Source: Geodermatophilus saharensis (GTDB taxonomy: Bacteria; Actinomycetota; Actinomycetes; Mycobacteriales; Geodermatophilaceae). Taken from it: a stretch of 64,000 nt of DNA. Within the stretch, counting starts at the first letter, position 1, and every line of letters starts with the position of its first letter. The position numbers and the translations under genes were made by a program. The notes under the pieces are model-generated. The model ran no database searches. It had not been told where the DNA came from and saw nothing but the letters and a program-made list of their open reading frames with translations. Location of the stretch: the NCBI RefSeq assembly GCF_900188205.1, contig NZ_FZOH01000006.1, positions 1 through 64,000 of the forward strand. Reading direction: 5' to 3'. This document shows, in pieces, positions 27,936 to 35,916 of the stretch.

Positions 27936-29402
27936 TCACCGCCCGCCGGGGAAACGCGCCCGCAGGGCCGCGTGGACGGCGTCGGGGTACGGGTCGGCGG
28001 CGGCGACCGCCTCCCGCACCAGCGCCAGCGCCGCCGCGGTGCCGGTGCCGAGGGCGGCGGGCTGCGGCGCCGTGGCGAGGACGTCGGAGGCCAGCAGCAG
28101 CTCGACGGCGAGGAGGTCCTCCAGCAGCCCGAGCGCGGTGTCGGCCTTGCGGACGCTGAGCGGCGCGCCGGTCGCGTGGTCCTCGACGCCGAGGTCCAGC
28201 GGCGGGACGTCGAGGGTCGCCGGTGCGGCCAGCTGCACCAGCTCCGCGACGACGGCCGCCGCGGGGTAGCGCAGCGCCAGCCCGTACGCCGCCGCGGCCG
28301 GCGGGCCGGTCGGCTGCCGGAAGAACGCCTCCCACAGGTGGGCCATCCGCCGGTCGGCGAGCTGCCCGACCTGCGCGACGGCGATGCGCAGGGCGTCGGC
28401 GGCCAGCGCCAGCACCATCGGGTGGAAGTTGCCGTTGCTCAGCAGCGTGCCGTCCTCGACCGACACCAGCGGGTTGTCGGCGGCGGCGGCCAGCTCGCCC
28501 TCGACGGCGGAGCGCAGGGCGCCGACGTACTCCCGCAGCGCCCCGTGCACCTGCGGCACGACCCGGAAGGACAGGGCGTCCTGCACCGACGCGGCGCCGT
28601 CGGGGCCGAGCAGCGCGCTGCCGGTGAGCAGCCGGCGGAGGTGGTCGGCGGCGGCGAGCTGCCCGGGGATCGGCTTGGCGCGGCCCACGGCGGGGTGCAG
28701 GACCGACGGGTTGGCCCGTGTGGCCTCCATCGACACCGCCGCGGCGACGTCGGCGGCGTCGGCCGCGCGCGCCGCCCGGGCGGCCACCAGCGCCGCCTGG
28801 CCGACCGACACCCCGTTGGCCGAGATCAGCGCCAGCCCGTCCTTGCCGGCGAGGACGAGGGGCGCGATGCCCGCCCGCCGCAGCGCCTCCCCGCCCGGCA
28901 GGACCTCCCCCCGGTACTCGGCCCGGCCGAGCCCGACGGCGACCTGCGCCATCCCGGCCATCTGGCCGACGTCGGCGGCGCCCACCGAGCCGGTCGCGGG
29001 CACCACCGGGTGGACGCCGGCGTCGAGCATCGCCGCCAGCGTCTCGGCGACCGCGGGCGAGGCACCCGAGCCGCCGCGGGCGATGCCGGCCAGCCGCACG
29101 GCGAGGGCGGCACGCACCACGGGCACCGGCAGCGGCGGCCCGATCCCGCCGGCGTGGGAGAGCACGAGGAACTGCTGCTCGCGGTGGATCTCCTCCGCGC
29201 TCAGCCGGGTGTCCCGCAGGTGGCCGACCTGGGTGGTCAGGCCGTAGACCGCGGCGCCGGACGCGAGGGCGTCGTCGACGAGGGCCCGCGCGGCGGCGAT
29301 GCGCTCCCGGGCGGACCCGTCGAGCTCCACCCGGGCGCCGGAGACGACGGCGAGCAGGTCGTCGACCGACATCGGTGCGGTGCCGATCCGCACGGTGGTC
29401 AT
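27936..29402 (-). CDS. Aromatic amino acid ammonia-lyase-fold protein lacking the MIO tripeptide
   Basis: 488 residues and collinear with histidine/phenylalanine ammonia-lyases: AVYGLTTQVG aligns with the catalytic Tyr53 loop, VPATGSVGAADVGQMAG with the MIO loop, KDGLALISANG with the NGTQ region, QDALSFRVVPQVHGA with QDPYSLRCxPQV, SNGNFHP with NGNFHG, and VEDHATG with QEDHVS. The Ala-Ser-Gly triad that self-condenses to the MIO electrophile is Ala142-Ala143-Asp144 here, at the same positions as in HAL. The Tyr of the QDPYS motif is Leu277. An MIO group cannot form from AAD, so standard lyase activity is unlikely. ATG start with GGGAGG 5 nt upstream. Divergent from the TetR gene at 29595, which may control it. 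Confidence 0.85.
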   Translation of the reverse strand: MTTVRIGTAPMSVDDLLAVVSGARVELDGSARERIAAARALVDDALASGAAVYGLTTQVGHLRDTRLSAEEIHREQQFLVLSHAGGIGPPLPVPVVRAALAVRLAGIARGGSGASPAVAETLAAMLDAGVHPVVPATGSVGAADVGQMAGMAQVAVGLGRAEYRGEVLPGGEALRRAGIAPLVLAGKDGLALISANGVSVGQAALVAARAARAADAADVAAAVSMEATRANPSVLHPAVGRAKPIPGQLAAADHLRRLLTGSALLGPDGAASVQDALSFRVVPQVHGALREYVGALRSAVEGELAAAADNPLVSVEDGTLLSNGNFHPMVLALAADALRIAVAQVGQLADRRMAHLWEAFFRQPTGPPAAAAYGLALRYPAAAVVAELVQLAAPATLDVPPLDLGVEDHATGAPLSVRKADTALGLLEDLLAVELLLASDVLATAPQPAALGTGTAAALALVREAVAAADPYPDAVHAALRARFPGGR

Positions 29403-29594
29403 GGGCGCCTCCCGGGCCGCGCCGAGCCTACGACCGGCGGAGCCGGCCGGGCAGCCCACCGCGTGCCGACGACGACCGTCACGACACGTTCCGGCGCACC
29501 CTCGTGCGGGCACCGTCCCCGGAGCGGGCGACGAGCGAGGAGGGCACACCGGGTGCCGGGAGGGACCCGGGCCACGAGACGGCGGGAGGTGCGC

Positions 29595-30389
29595 GTGGAC
29601 GGCGAGGACACCATCCCGATGCGGCGTCCCGACCCCGACTCCCCGGAGGGGCGCGGGGGCGCCGGCATCGTGGTCCCGGCCGGTCCCCCGAGCACCGGCC
29701 GGGCCGGCCTCGACCGCCGGCGCATCCTGGGCGCCGCGATCGAGTACATCGACCGGCACGGCCTGGCCGCGCTCACCATGCGTCGCCTGGGCGCCCACCT
29801 CGGCGTGGAGGCGATGGCGCTCTACCGCTACGTGCCCGGCCGCGAGCAGCTGCTCGACGGCGTCGTCGAGACCGTGGTCGACGAGCTGTACGGCGACCCG
29901 GAGGTGCACCTGCGCGCCGCCCACGGCTGGCAGGACTACGCGCAGCGCCTCGCCCACGGCGTCCGGCGGATCGCGCTCGCCCACCCGGAGGTCTTCCCGC
30001 TGGTGGCCACGCGGCCCCCGGCCGCCCCGTGGGTCCGCCCGCCGCTGCGCAGCCTGCGCTGGATCGAGTCCTTCCTCACCGTGATGACCGACAGCGGCTT
30101 CAGCCCGGAGGCGGCGGTGGCGGCCTACCGCGCCTACTCCAGCTTCCTGCTCGGACACCTGTTGTTGGAGGTGTCGCAGAAGGGGGTACAGATCACCCCG
30201 GAGGACGCGCCGGAGGGCGTCCCGGACACGGGGACCGACCTCGGCCAGTACCCCCTGGTGGTGGAGCTGGAGGAGCTGCTGTCCCGCGACGAGTCGGCCG
30301 CCGAGTTCGAGGAGGCCCTCGAGAACCTGCTCGACCGGCTGGAGTCGGTGCGGGCGGAGGGCCGGGTCCCCGGGGAGAGATCCGAGTGA
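29595..30389 (+). CDS. TetR-family transcriptional regulator
   Basis: 264 residues. N-terminal HTH (about 45-95: LDRRRILGAAIEYIDRHGLAALTMRRLGAHLGVEAMALYRYVPGREQLL) and a C-terminal ligand domain of the TetR_C_1 type. The first ~40 residues are a charged, Pro-rich extension. The GTG at 29595 has GGGAGG (29584-29589) 5 nt upstream. Divergent from the ammonia-lyase-like gene; a palindrome directly after its stop (30392-30410) is a candidate operator for it or another regulator. Confidence 0.9.
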   Translation: MDGEDTIPMRRPDPDSPEGRGGAGIVVPAGPPSTGRAGLDRRRILGAAIEYIDRHGLAALTMRRLGAHLGVEAMALYRYVPGREQLLDGVVETVVDELYGDPEVHLRAAHGWQDYAQRLAHGVRRIALAHPEVFPLVATRPPAAPWVRPPLRSLRWIESFLTVMTDSGFSPEAAVAAYRAYSSFLLGHLLLEVSQKGVQITPEDAPEGVPDTGTDLGQYPLVVELEELLSRDESAAEFEEALENLLDRLESVRAEGRVPGERSE

Positions 30390-30391
30390 AC

Positions 30392-30410
30392 GGGTTTACG
30401 CCGTAAACCC
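30392..30410. promoter_or_regulatory. Operator-like palindrome upstream of the PRC/DUF2382 gene
   Basis: GGGTTTAC (30392-30399), spacer GCC, GTAAACCC (30403-30410): perfect 8-bp arms. It is conspicuously A/T-richer than the surrounding DNA. It lies 2 bp after the TetR stop and about 90 bp before the PRC-barrel gene start. Size and symmetry fit a TetR dimer site. No T-tract follows, so a terminator role is less likely. Confidence 0.55.
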
Positions 30411-30501
30411 TGCGGGCATGCCGGGAGTGGCCCGCTGACCCCCGGTACACCGCCGCACGAGGGAGCCGGCCACGACCAGTCCCCTTCCGCGAGGAGCACA
30501 C

Positions 30502-31449
30502 GTGATCACCGAGCAGCAGATCAGCACCGTCATCGGCAGCACCGCCGTCGACCGCGACGGCGACAAGTTGGGCAAGATCTCCGAGGTCTACCTCGACGAC
30601 GAGACCGGCCGCCCCGAGTGGGCCACCGTGCACACCGGCCTGTTCGGCACCAAGGAGACCTTCATCCCCCTGGCCGAGGCCGAGGTGGGCAGCGGTCAGG
30701 TCCGCTTCCCGTACGAGAAGGCCCGGGTGAAGGACGCCCCGCGCGTCGACGCCGACGGCCACCTGTCCCCGCAGGAGGAGCAGGAGCTGTACCGGTACTA
30801 CGGCCTGGGCACCACGGGCACCACGACCGGCCAGCAGGCCATGACCACCGGGACCACCACCGGGACCACCACCGGCACCGCGGGCGTGGGCGTCGACCGT
30901 GACCGCGACGGAGTCCGCGACGACCTCGAGACCCGCGGCACCGTGGGTCACGACACCTCCGGTCCCACCACCGACCGCGCGATGACCCGCTCCGAGGAGC
31001 ACCTCAACGTCGGCACCCAGCAGGTCGAGGCCGGCCGCGCCCGGCTGCGCAAGTACGTGGTGACCGAGAACGTCAGCACCACCGTGCCGGTCTCCCACGA
31101 GGAGGTCCGCGTCGAGCGCGAGCCCATCACCGACGCCAACATCGGCAACGCCCTCGACGGGCCGGCCATCTCCGAGGAGGAGCACGAGGTCGTCCTGCAC
31201 GCCGAGCGCCCCGTGGTGGAGAAGGAGGCCGTGCCGGTCGAGCGCGTCCGCCTCGACACCCAGACGGTGACCGAGCAGGAGACCGTCAGCGGCGAGGTCC
31301 GCAAGGAGCAGATCGAGGTCGACGGCGGCACGACCGGCGTCGCCGGCACCGGCACCACGACCGGCACCACCGGCCGCGACGAGCGCGGGTTCGTGCAGAA
31401 GGCCAAGGACGCCCTCGACCGCGACAACGACGGCAAGATCGGCCGCTGA
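30502..31449 (+). CDS. PRC-barrel and DUF2382 domain protein
   Basis: 315 residues. PRC-barrel (about 1-85: TVIGSTAVDRDGDKLGKISEVYLDDE), then a Thr/Gly repeat linker (about 100-130), then DUF2382 (about 165-290: RSEEHLNVGTQQVEAGRARLRKYVVTE and VSHEEVRVEREPI). The C-terminus has an EF-hand-like DRDNDGKIGR. This pairing is common in stress-tolerant actinobacteria and associated with general stress; the biochemical role is unknown. GTG start with GAGGAG (30491-30496) 5 nt upstream. Hairpin terminator at 31500-31532. Confidence 0.9.
   Translation: MITEQQISTVIGSTAVDRDGDKLGKISEVYLDDETGRPEWATVHTGLFGTKETFIPLAEAEVGSGQVRFPYEKARVKDAPRVDADGHLSPQEEQELYRYYGLGTTGTTTGQQAMTTGTTTGTTTGTAGVGVDRDRDGVRDDLETRGTVGHDTSGPTTDRAMTRSEEHLNVGTQQVEAGRARLRKYVVTENVSTTVPVSHEEVRVEREPITDANIGNALDGPAISEEEHEVVLHAERPVVEKEAVPVERVRLDTQTVTEQETVSGEVRKEQIEVDGGTTGVAGTGTTTGTTGRDERGFVQKAKDALDRDNDGKIGR
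30800..30890 (+). repeat. In-frame Thr/Gly codon repeats in the PRC/DUF2382 linker
   Basis: The 12-bp unit ACCACCGGGACC is repeated almost exactly from about 30844 to 30880, after degenerate copies from 30808. It encodes TTGTTTGTTTG. A shorter related tract lies at about 31334-31370. Such tracts are prone to slippage in 12-bp (4-residue) steps, which would change linker length without a frameshift. Confidence 0.7.
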
Positions 31450-31499
31450 TCCACCGGCCCCTCCTGCGCGGGGGGCCACCGCGGCACAGCAACACCCTC

Positions 31500-31532
31500 G
31501 ACGGGGCCGGTCCACCGCGGACCGGCCCCGTC
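31500..31532 (+). terminator. Terminator hairpin after the PRC/DUF2382 gene
   Basis: Perfect 14-bp arms, GACGGGGCCGGTCC (31500-31513) and its complement (31519-31532), 5-nt loop. It lies 51 bp after the stop at 31449 and before the GNAT gene at 31577. Confidence 0.8.
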
Positions 31533-31576
31533 GCCGTGTCCGGGCCCGCCCGCGGCGCCCGTGGTGTCATGGCGGC

Positions 31577-32221
31577 ATGAGCGAGCAGGGGCCGACGGTC
31601 CACCTCGGCGTCCCCGTGGTGCGGCCGGCCGAGCCCCGCGACGTCCCGCGCATCGCGGTCACGCTGACCGTGGCGCTGGCCGAGTCGCGCTGGGTGCGGT
31701 GGGCGCTGCCGGTCGACGGCCGGACCCAGCGGCTGACCCGGCTCGCCGAGCTCGACGCGCACCGCGGCATCGCCACCGGCACCACCTGGGTGAGCGAGGA
31801 CGTCGACGCCGTCGCCTCCTGGCAGGCCCCCGACGGGGCGGCGGCCCCGCTGCCCGGCGACGTCGCCGCGGCGCTGGAGCGGGAGGTGCCCCGGCTGCAC
31901 GCCGACCGCGCCGACGACGTCGCCGCCACCGAGGCGGCCCTGGCCGCGGCGCTGCCCGCCGGACCGCACTGGCGGCTGCGGGCGCTGGCCACCCGGCCGC
32001 GGTCGCGCCGCCGCGGGCTCGGCGGCGCGGTGCTCGCCCCGGTGCTCGACCGCTGTGACCGCGACGGCGTCCCCGCGGCGCTGGTGGCCCCCGCGTGGGC
32101 GGTGGTGCGCTTCGCCCGCGCCCTGGGCTTCGAGGTGGTGCAGGCGACCCGTTCCACCGACGACCGGCTGCCGCTGTGGGTGGCGGTCCGCCCGCCCCGG
32201 GTCCCGATGCCGGAGCTGTAG
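31577..32221 (+). CDS. GNAT-family N-acetyltransferase
   Basis: 214 residues with a GNAT fold: an N-terminal strand-helix block (VRPAEPRDVPRIAVTLTVALAES) and the acetyl-CoA P-loop-like LATRPRSRRRGLGGAVLAPVLDR near 135-158 (the R/Q-x-x-G-x-G/A motif is RRRGLGG). The substrate is unknown. The ATG has TGTCAT ending 6 nt upstream and no Shine-Dalgarno. Flanked by the terminator at 31500-31532 and the YCII gene. Confidence 0.85.
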   Translation: MSEQGPTVHLGVPVVRPAEPRDVPRIAVTLTVALAESRWVRWALPVDGRTQRLTRLAELDAHRGIATGTTWVSEDVDAVASWQAPDGAAAPLPGDVAAALEREVPRLHADRADDVAATEAALAAALPAGPHWRLRALATRPRSRRRGLGGAVLAPVLDRCDRDGVPAALVAPAWAVVRFARALGFEVVQATRSTDDRLPLWVAVRPPRVPMPEL

Positions 32222-32309
32222 GAGCGGCACTGTCGATCCGGGCGCTCCCCGTTCGTCCAGGAGGTGAGCGGCCGGTACGGTGCCGGCCGCCGTCCGACGG
32301 GAGGACACC

Positions 32310-32660
32310 GTGCCGCAGTACCTGCTCAGCCTCCAGCAGCCCGACGGCGACCCGCCGCCACCGGAGGTCCTCGACCCGATCATGCGCGACCTCGCGGCGG
32401 TCTCCGCCGACATGCGCGCGGCCGGCGCGTGGGTGTTCACCGCCGCGCTGCACCCCGCCGACACCGCCACCGTGCTGCGTCCCGACGGGGACGACGTCCT
32501 CGTCGTCGACGGGCCCTACGCCGAGGGCAAGGAGCACGTCGGCGGCTTCACCGTCGTCGAGGCGCCCGACCTCGACGCCGCCCTCGAGTGGGGCCGGCGG
32601 ATGGCGCGGGCCAGCACGCTGCCGGTCGAGGTGCGCCCGGTCGCCGGTGGCGGGGTCTGA
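32310..32660 (+). CDS. YCII/DGPF-domain protein
   Basis: 116 residues. It has the YCII-related fold with the DGPF-type motif VVDGPYAEGKEHVGGFTVVEA (split around residues 70-90) and a C-terminal VEVRPV strand. The GTG at 32310 has GGGAGG 5 nt upstream. It ends 8 bp before the sigma factor at 32669. DGPF proteins are the standard neighbours of ECF42 sigma factors; their biochemical role is unclear. Confidence 0.9.
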   Translation: MPQYLLSLQQPDGDPPPPEVLDPIMRDLAAVSADMRAAGAWVFTAALHPADTATVLRPDGDDVLVVDGPYAEGKEHVGGFTVVEAPDLDAALEWGRRMARASTLPVEVRPVAGGGV

Positions 32661-32668
32661 CGACGGCG

Positions 32669-33880
32669 GTGCCCGACGTCGAGGCGGTCTTCCGCGAGTC
32701 CTACGGCCGCGCGGTCGCCATCCTCACCCGCCTCCTCGGCGACGTCGACGCCGCCGAGGAGGCGGTGCAGGACGCCTTCACCACCGCCGTCGCCCGCTGG
32801 CCCCACGACGGCGTGCCGCCCAGCCCCGCCGGCTGGATCGTCACCACCGCCCGCAACCGCGCGATCGACCGGCTGCGGCGCGAGGCGGGCCGCGACGAGC
32901 GGCACCGTGCCGCGGCCCTGCTGACCGTCCCCGACGAGCCGCCCGAGGAGGGCGCGGTGCGCGACGACCGGCTGCGCCTGCTGTTCACCTGCTGCCACCC
33001 CGCCCTGGCCCCCGCGGCGCGGGTCGCGCTGACGCTGCGGCTGGTCGGCGGCCTCACGACCGCCGAGATCGCGCACGCCTTCCTCGTGCCCGAGGCGACG
33101 ATGGCCCAGCGGCTGGTCCGCGCCAAGGGGAAGATCCGCGCGGCGCGCATCCCCTACCGGGTGCCGCACGAGGCCGACCTGCCCGACCGGCTGCGCGGCG
33201 TCCTCGCGGTGGTCGCCCTGGTCTTCACCGAGGGGCACACCGCGTCGTCCGGGCCGGGGCTGGTCCGCACCGACCTGTGCGCGGAGGCGGTCCGGCTGGG
33301 CCGGGAGCTGGCCGAGCTGATGCCCGACGAGCCGGAGGTGCTCGGCCTGCTGGCGCTGCTGCTGCTGGTGGAGTCGCGCCGCGCCGCGCGGGTGTCGGCG
33401 ACCGGTGAGCTGGTGCCGCTGGCCGAGCAGGACCGGACGCGGTGGGACGCCGCGCTCGTCGCCGAGGGGCAGGAGCTGGTGCGGCGCTGCCTGCGCCGCG
33501 GTGCCCCCGGGCCGTACCAGGTGCAGGCGGCGATCCAGGCGGTGCACAGCGACCCGCCCACCGACTGGCGGCAGGTCGTCGCGCTCTACGACCTGCTGCT
33601 GGCGCTGGCCCCCTCCCCCGTCGTGGCGCTGAACCGGGCGGTGGCGGTGGCCGAGGTCGACGGGCCGGCCGCGGGGCTGGCGCTGGTCGACGCGCTCGAC
33701 CTGCCGCGGCACCACCTGCTGCCCGCGGTCCGGGCCGACCTGCTGCGCCGCCTGGGCCGGGACGCCGAGGCGGCCGCCGCCTACGGCGCGGCGATAGCGC
33801 TGGCCGGCAACGCCACCGAGCGCGCGTTCCTCGAGCGCCGCCGGGCGGAGGTCAGTCCCAGCGGCGGCGGGAGCGCTTGA
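32669..33880 (+). CDS. ECF sigma factor with long C-terminal extension (ECF42-type)
   Basis: 403 residues. Sigma region 2 (about 5-75: DAAEEAVQDAFTTAVARWP, then GWIVTTARNRAIDRLRRE) and region 4 (about 105-165: RVALTLRLVGGLTTAEIAHAFLVPEATMAQRLVRAKGKIR) are followed by a ~230-residue helical extension with TPR-like features. This layout plus an adjacent YCII/DGPF gene defines the ECF42 group, which lacks a classical anti-sigma factor; the extension is thought to regulate activity. The first GTG in frame after the YCII stop is at 32669 with a weak ribosome site. The 3' end overlaps arfB by 29 bp on the opposite strand. Confidence 0.9.
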   Translation: MPDVEAVFRESYGRAVAILTRLLGDVDAAEEAVQDAFTTAVARWPHDGVPPSPAGWIVTTARNRAIDRLRREAGRDERHRAAALLTVPDEPPEEGAVRDDRLRLLFTCCHPALAPAARVALTLRLVGGLTTAEIAHAFLVPEATMAQRLVRAKGKIRAARIPYRVPHEADLPDRLRGVLAVVALVFTEGHTASSGPGLVRTDLCAEAVRLGRELAELMPDEPEVLGLLALLLLVESRRAARVSATGELVPLAEQDRTRWDAALVAEGQELVRRCLRRGAPGPYQVQAAIQAVHSDPPTDWRQVVALYDLLLALAPSPVVALNRAVAVAEVDGPAAGLALVDALDLPRHHLLPAVRADLLRRLGRDAEAAAAYGAAIALAGNATERAFLERRRAEVSPSGGGSA

Positions 33881-34292
33881 GCTCGCCGCGCTGCTTCTTG
33901 GCCTGGATCCGCCGCTCCTGCGAGCCCCGGGTCGGCTTCGTGCGGCGGCGGGCGGCCGGCGGCGCAGCGAGGGCGGCGCGCAGCACCGCGGCCAGCCGCT
34001 CGCGGGCGGCCTGCCGGTTGCGCAGCTGCTGGCGGTGCTCGCTCGCGGTGACGGTCAGGACGCCGTCGACGAGCCGGCCGGCCAGCCGCTGGGCGAGCCG
34101 GTCGCGCTGGACGTCGGTCAGGCCCGGGAGCTGCAGCGGCGCCACCGACAGCTCCACGCGCGAGTCGGCGGTGTTGACGCCCTGACCGCCCGGTCCCGAC
34201 GAGCGGGAGAACCGCCAGCCCAGCGCGGCCGCGGGGACGACGAGCGAGCCGGTGACCGGCAGGTCACCGGAGGTCTCGTCGCTGCCGGGCAC
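33852..34292 (-). CDS. arfB: Alternative ribosome-rescue factor ArfB (peptidyl-tRNA hydrolase domain)
   Basis: 146 residues. Class-I release-factor-like domain with the catalytic GGQ motif in SRSSGPGGQGVNTADSRVEL and a Lys/Arg-rich C-terminal tail (RRIQAKKQRGELKRSRRRW) that enters the empty mRNA channel in the family. It frees ribosomes stalled without a stop codon. GTG start at 34292; CAGACT (34300-34305) ends 7 nt upstream, so probably leaderless. Convergent overlap of 29 bp with the sigma-factor gene. Confidence 0.92.
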   Translation of the reverse strand: MPGSDETSGDLPVTGSLVVPAAALGWRFSRSSGPGGQGVNTADSRVELSVAPLQLPGLTDVQRDRLAQRLAGRLVDGVLTVTASEHRQQLRNRQAARERLAAVLRAALAAPPAARRRTKPTRGSQERRIQAKKQRGELKRSRRRWD

Positions 34293-34315
34293 GCGGTCCA
34301 GTCTGCCCGGGGCGC

Positions 34316-34816
34316 TCAGGCCGCCGCGGGCACCGGGTCGGCGCCGCCGGCCGCGCGCGGGTGGCAGCGCAGCAGCCGGCGCAGGGTCAGCCAGGTCCCG
34401 CGGCGGGCGCCGTGCCGCTCGAGCGCCTCGACGGCGTAGGCCGAGCAGGTGGGCGTGAACGCGCAGCACGGTGGGCGCCGCGGGCTGACCTCGCGCTGGT
34501 AGACGCGCACGGCGGCCACCAGCCGCTCGGCCGCGCGCGAGCCCGCGGCGCCGGTGCCGGAGGCGTGCACGTGCCGGACCGTCGTCGGCAGGAGGAACAG
34601 GCCGTCGACGCCGCAGCCGATCGCGTTGGCCAGGCAGCACCCGGTGTTGAGGAACAGCAGGTCGCGCAGGCAGCCGCCGTCGCGGTCGTAGCCGCGGCGG
34701 TAGCGCCCCGGCGGCGGCCCGTAGCCGTACCCGTACCCGGGGCCCCAGCCCGGCCGGGGGCCGTACCCGCGCCGTCGACGGCGGGGACCCCAGCCGCTGC
34801 TCCAGATGAACACCAC
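34316..34816 (-). CDS. YidD-family protein with N-terminal Gly/Tyr/Arg-rich and Cys-rich extension
   Basis: The C-terminal half (about 90-166) is a YidD domain: [49 protein letters not shown] and PVPAA. The family helps YidC-dependent membrane insertion. The protein is ~166 residues against 70-115 usual. The first 45 residues are Gly/Tyr/Arg-rich, followed by [20 protein letters not shown], a hydrophobic Cys-rich segment. Its neighbours are not rnpA or yidC, so this is a stand-alone copy. Start at GTG 34816, CAGGAT (34823-34828) ending 6 nt upstream. The extension could be a fused upstream gene, but the frame is open throughout. Confidence 0.85.
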   Translation of the reverse strand: MVFIWSSGWGPRRRRRGYGPRPGWGPGYGYGYGPPPGRYRRGYDRDGGCLRDLLFLNTGCCLANAIGCGVDGLFLLPTTVRHVHASGTGAAGSRAAERLVAAVRVYQREVSPRRPPCCAFTPTCSAYAVEALERHGARRGTWLTLRRLLRCHPRAAGGADPVPAAA

Positions 34817-34869
34817 GGGCCGATCCTGCGGGTCGCGGCGGCCGGGCGCAGGGCGGGGAGGATGGGCGG

Positions 34870-35769
34870 GTGCCCCCGCCGCTCGCCGACGCGCTCGCTG
34901 CCGGTCCCGTCGTCCTCGACGGCGGGCTGTCCACCGAACTGGAGGCCCGGGGGCACGACGTGTCCTCGGCGCTGTGGTCGGCGCGGCTGCTGCGCGACGA
35001 CCCGGACGCCGTCGTCGCCGCGCACGCGGCCTTCGCCGCCGCCGGCGCGCAGGTGGCGACGACAGCGAGCTACCAGGCGACCGTCGAGGGGTTCGCCGCG
35101 GCGGGGATCGACCGCACCGAGGCGCTCGCGCTGGTCGCCCGGTCGGTGCAGCTCGCCCGGCGCGGGGCGCCCGGGTCGTGGGTCGCGGGGTCGGTGGGGC
35201 CCTACGGCGCCGCGCTCGCCGACGGCTCGGAGTACACCGGCGGCTACGTCGAGGAGGTCGGCGTCGCCCGGCTGCGCGCGTTCCACCGGCCGCGGATGGC
35301 CGCGCTGGCCGAGGCCGGCGCCGACGTCCTGGCCTGCGAGACGGTGCCGGCCGCCGCCGAGGCCGAGGCGCTGCTGGCCGAGGCCGACGCGCTCGGCGTG
35401 CCGGTGTGGCTGTCGCTGACCACCGTCGTCGGCGGCGACGGCGTCGCCCGCACCCGCCGCGGCGAGCCGGCGGCGGAGGTGTTCGCGATGGCGCGCGGGG
35501 TCGGTGCGGTGGTCGCCGTCGGGGTGAACTGCACCGACCCGGCCGCCGTCGGCCCGTCGCTGGACGCCGCGGCGACCGCCGGGCTGCCGCTGGTCGCCTA
35601 CCCCAACAGCGGGGAGGGGTGGGACGCCGCGGCCCGGGCGTGGACCGGTGCCGGCGGGGTCGACCCGGCCGCCGTCCCGGGGTGGGTGGCGGCCGGCGCG
35701 CGGCTGGTCGGCGGCTGCTGCCGGGTGCGCCCGTCCGACGTCGCCGCGCTCGCGCGGACGATCAGGTGA
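34870..35769 (+). CDS. mmuM: Homocysteine S-methyltransferase
   Basis: 299 residues. Zinc-dependent homocysteine methyltransferase (TIM barrel): [13 protein letters not shown] at the start, [23 protein letters not shown] (first Zn Cys) and GGCCR (the Cys pair near 280). It methylates homocysteine to methionine, typically from S-methylmethionine. The GTG at 34870 has GAGGAT (34858-34863) ending 6 nt upstream. Its TGA is immediately followed by repeat copy R3. Confidence 0.93.
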   Translation: MPPPLADALAAGPVVLDGGLSTELEARGHDVSSALWSARLLRDDPDAVVAAHAAFAAAGAQVATTASYQATVEGFAAAGIDRTEALALVARSVQLARRGAPGSWVAGSVGPYGAALADGSEYTGGYVEEVGVARLRAFHRPRMAALAEAGADVLACETVPAAAEAEALLAEADALGVPVWLSLTTVVGGDGVARTRRGEPAAEVFAMARGVGAVVAVGVNCTDPAAVGPSLDAAATAGLPLVAYPNSGEGWDAAARAWTGAGGVDPAAVPGWVAAGARLVGGCCRVRPSDVAALARTIR

Positions 35770-35820
35770 AGGCCTCCCCTGCCCCCCACTGCTCGCAGGC
35801 TCGCAGCGGACCCTGCAGGG
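35770..35820 (+). repeat. Stop-abutting terminator-like repeat, copy R3
   Basis: Begins right after the mmuM TGA with AGGCC, then CCCCTGC pairing with GCAGGGG across a loop containing GCTCGCAGGCTCGCAGC. Flanks and loop match copies R1 (21888-21960) and R2 (48267-48338) read in their own transcript direction. It lacks their distal CAGCACGTC end. Confidence 0.7.
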
Positions 35821-35839
35821 GGGCCGCCGGCGTCGTGCT

Positions 35840-35916
35840 GCGTCCTGGCTCACCGCCGGAGGTGAGCCAGGACGCGTCACGGTGATCTCACCTGGTCATG
35901 CGCGCAGCGAGATCAC
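35840..35916. terminator. Two hairpins between mmuM and the convergent SDR
   Basis: The first is a perfect 15-bp stem: GCGTCCTGGCTCACC (35840-35854), 6-nt loop, complement (35861-35875). The second has GTGATCTC (35882-35889) and GAGATCAC (35909-35916), whose 3' arm runs over the SDR stop (35913-35915). The second resembles the inner halves of the paired GATC palindromes but lacks the outer halves. With repeat R3 this 140-bp convergent gap is almost all hairpin. Confidence 0.7.
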
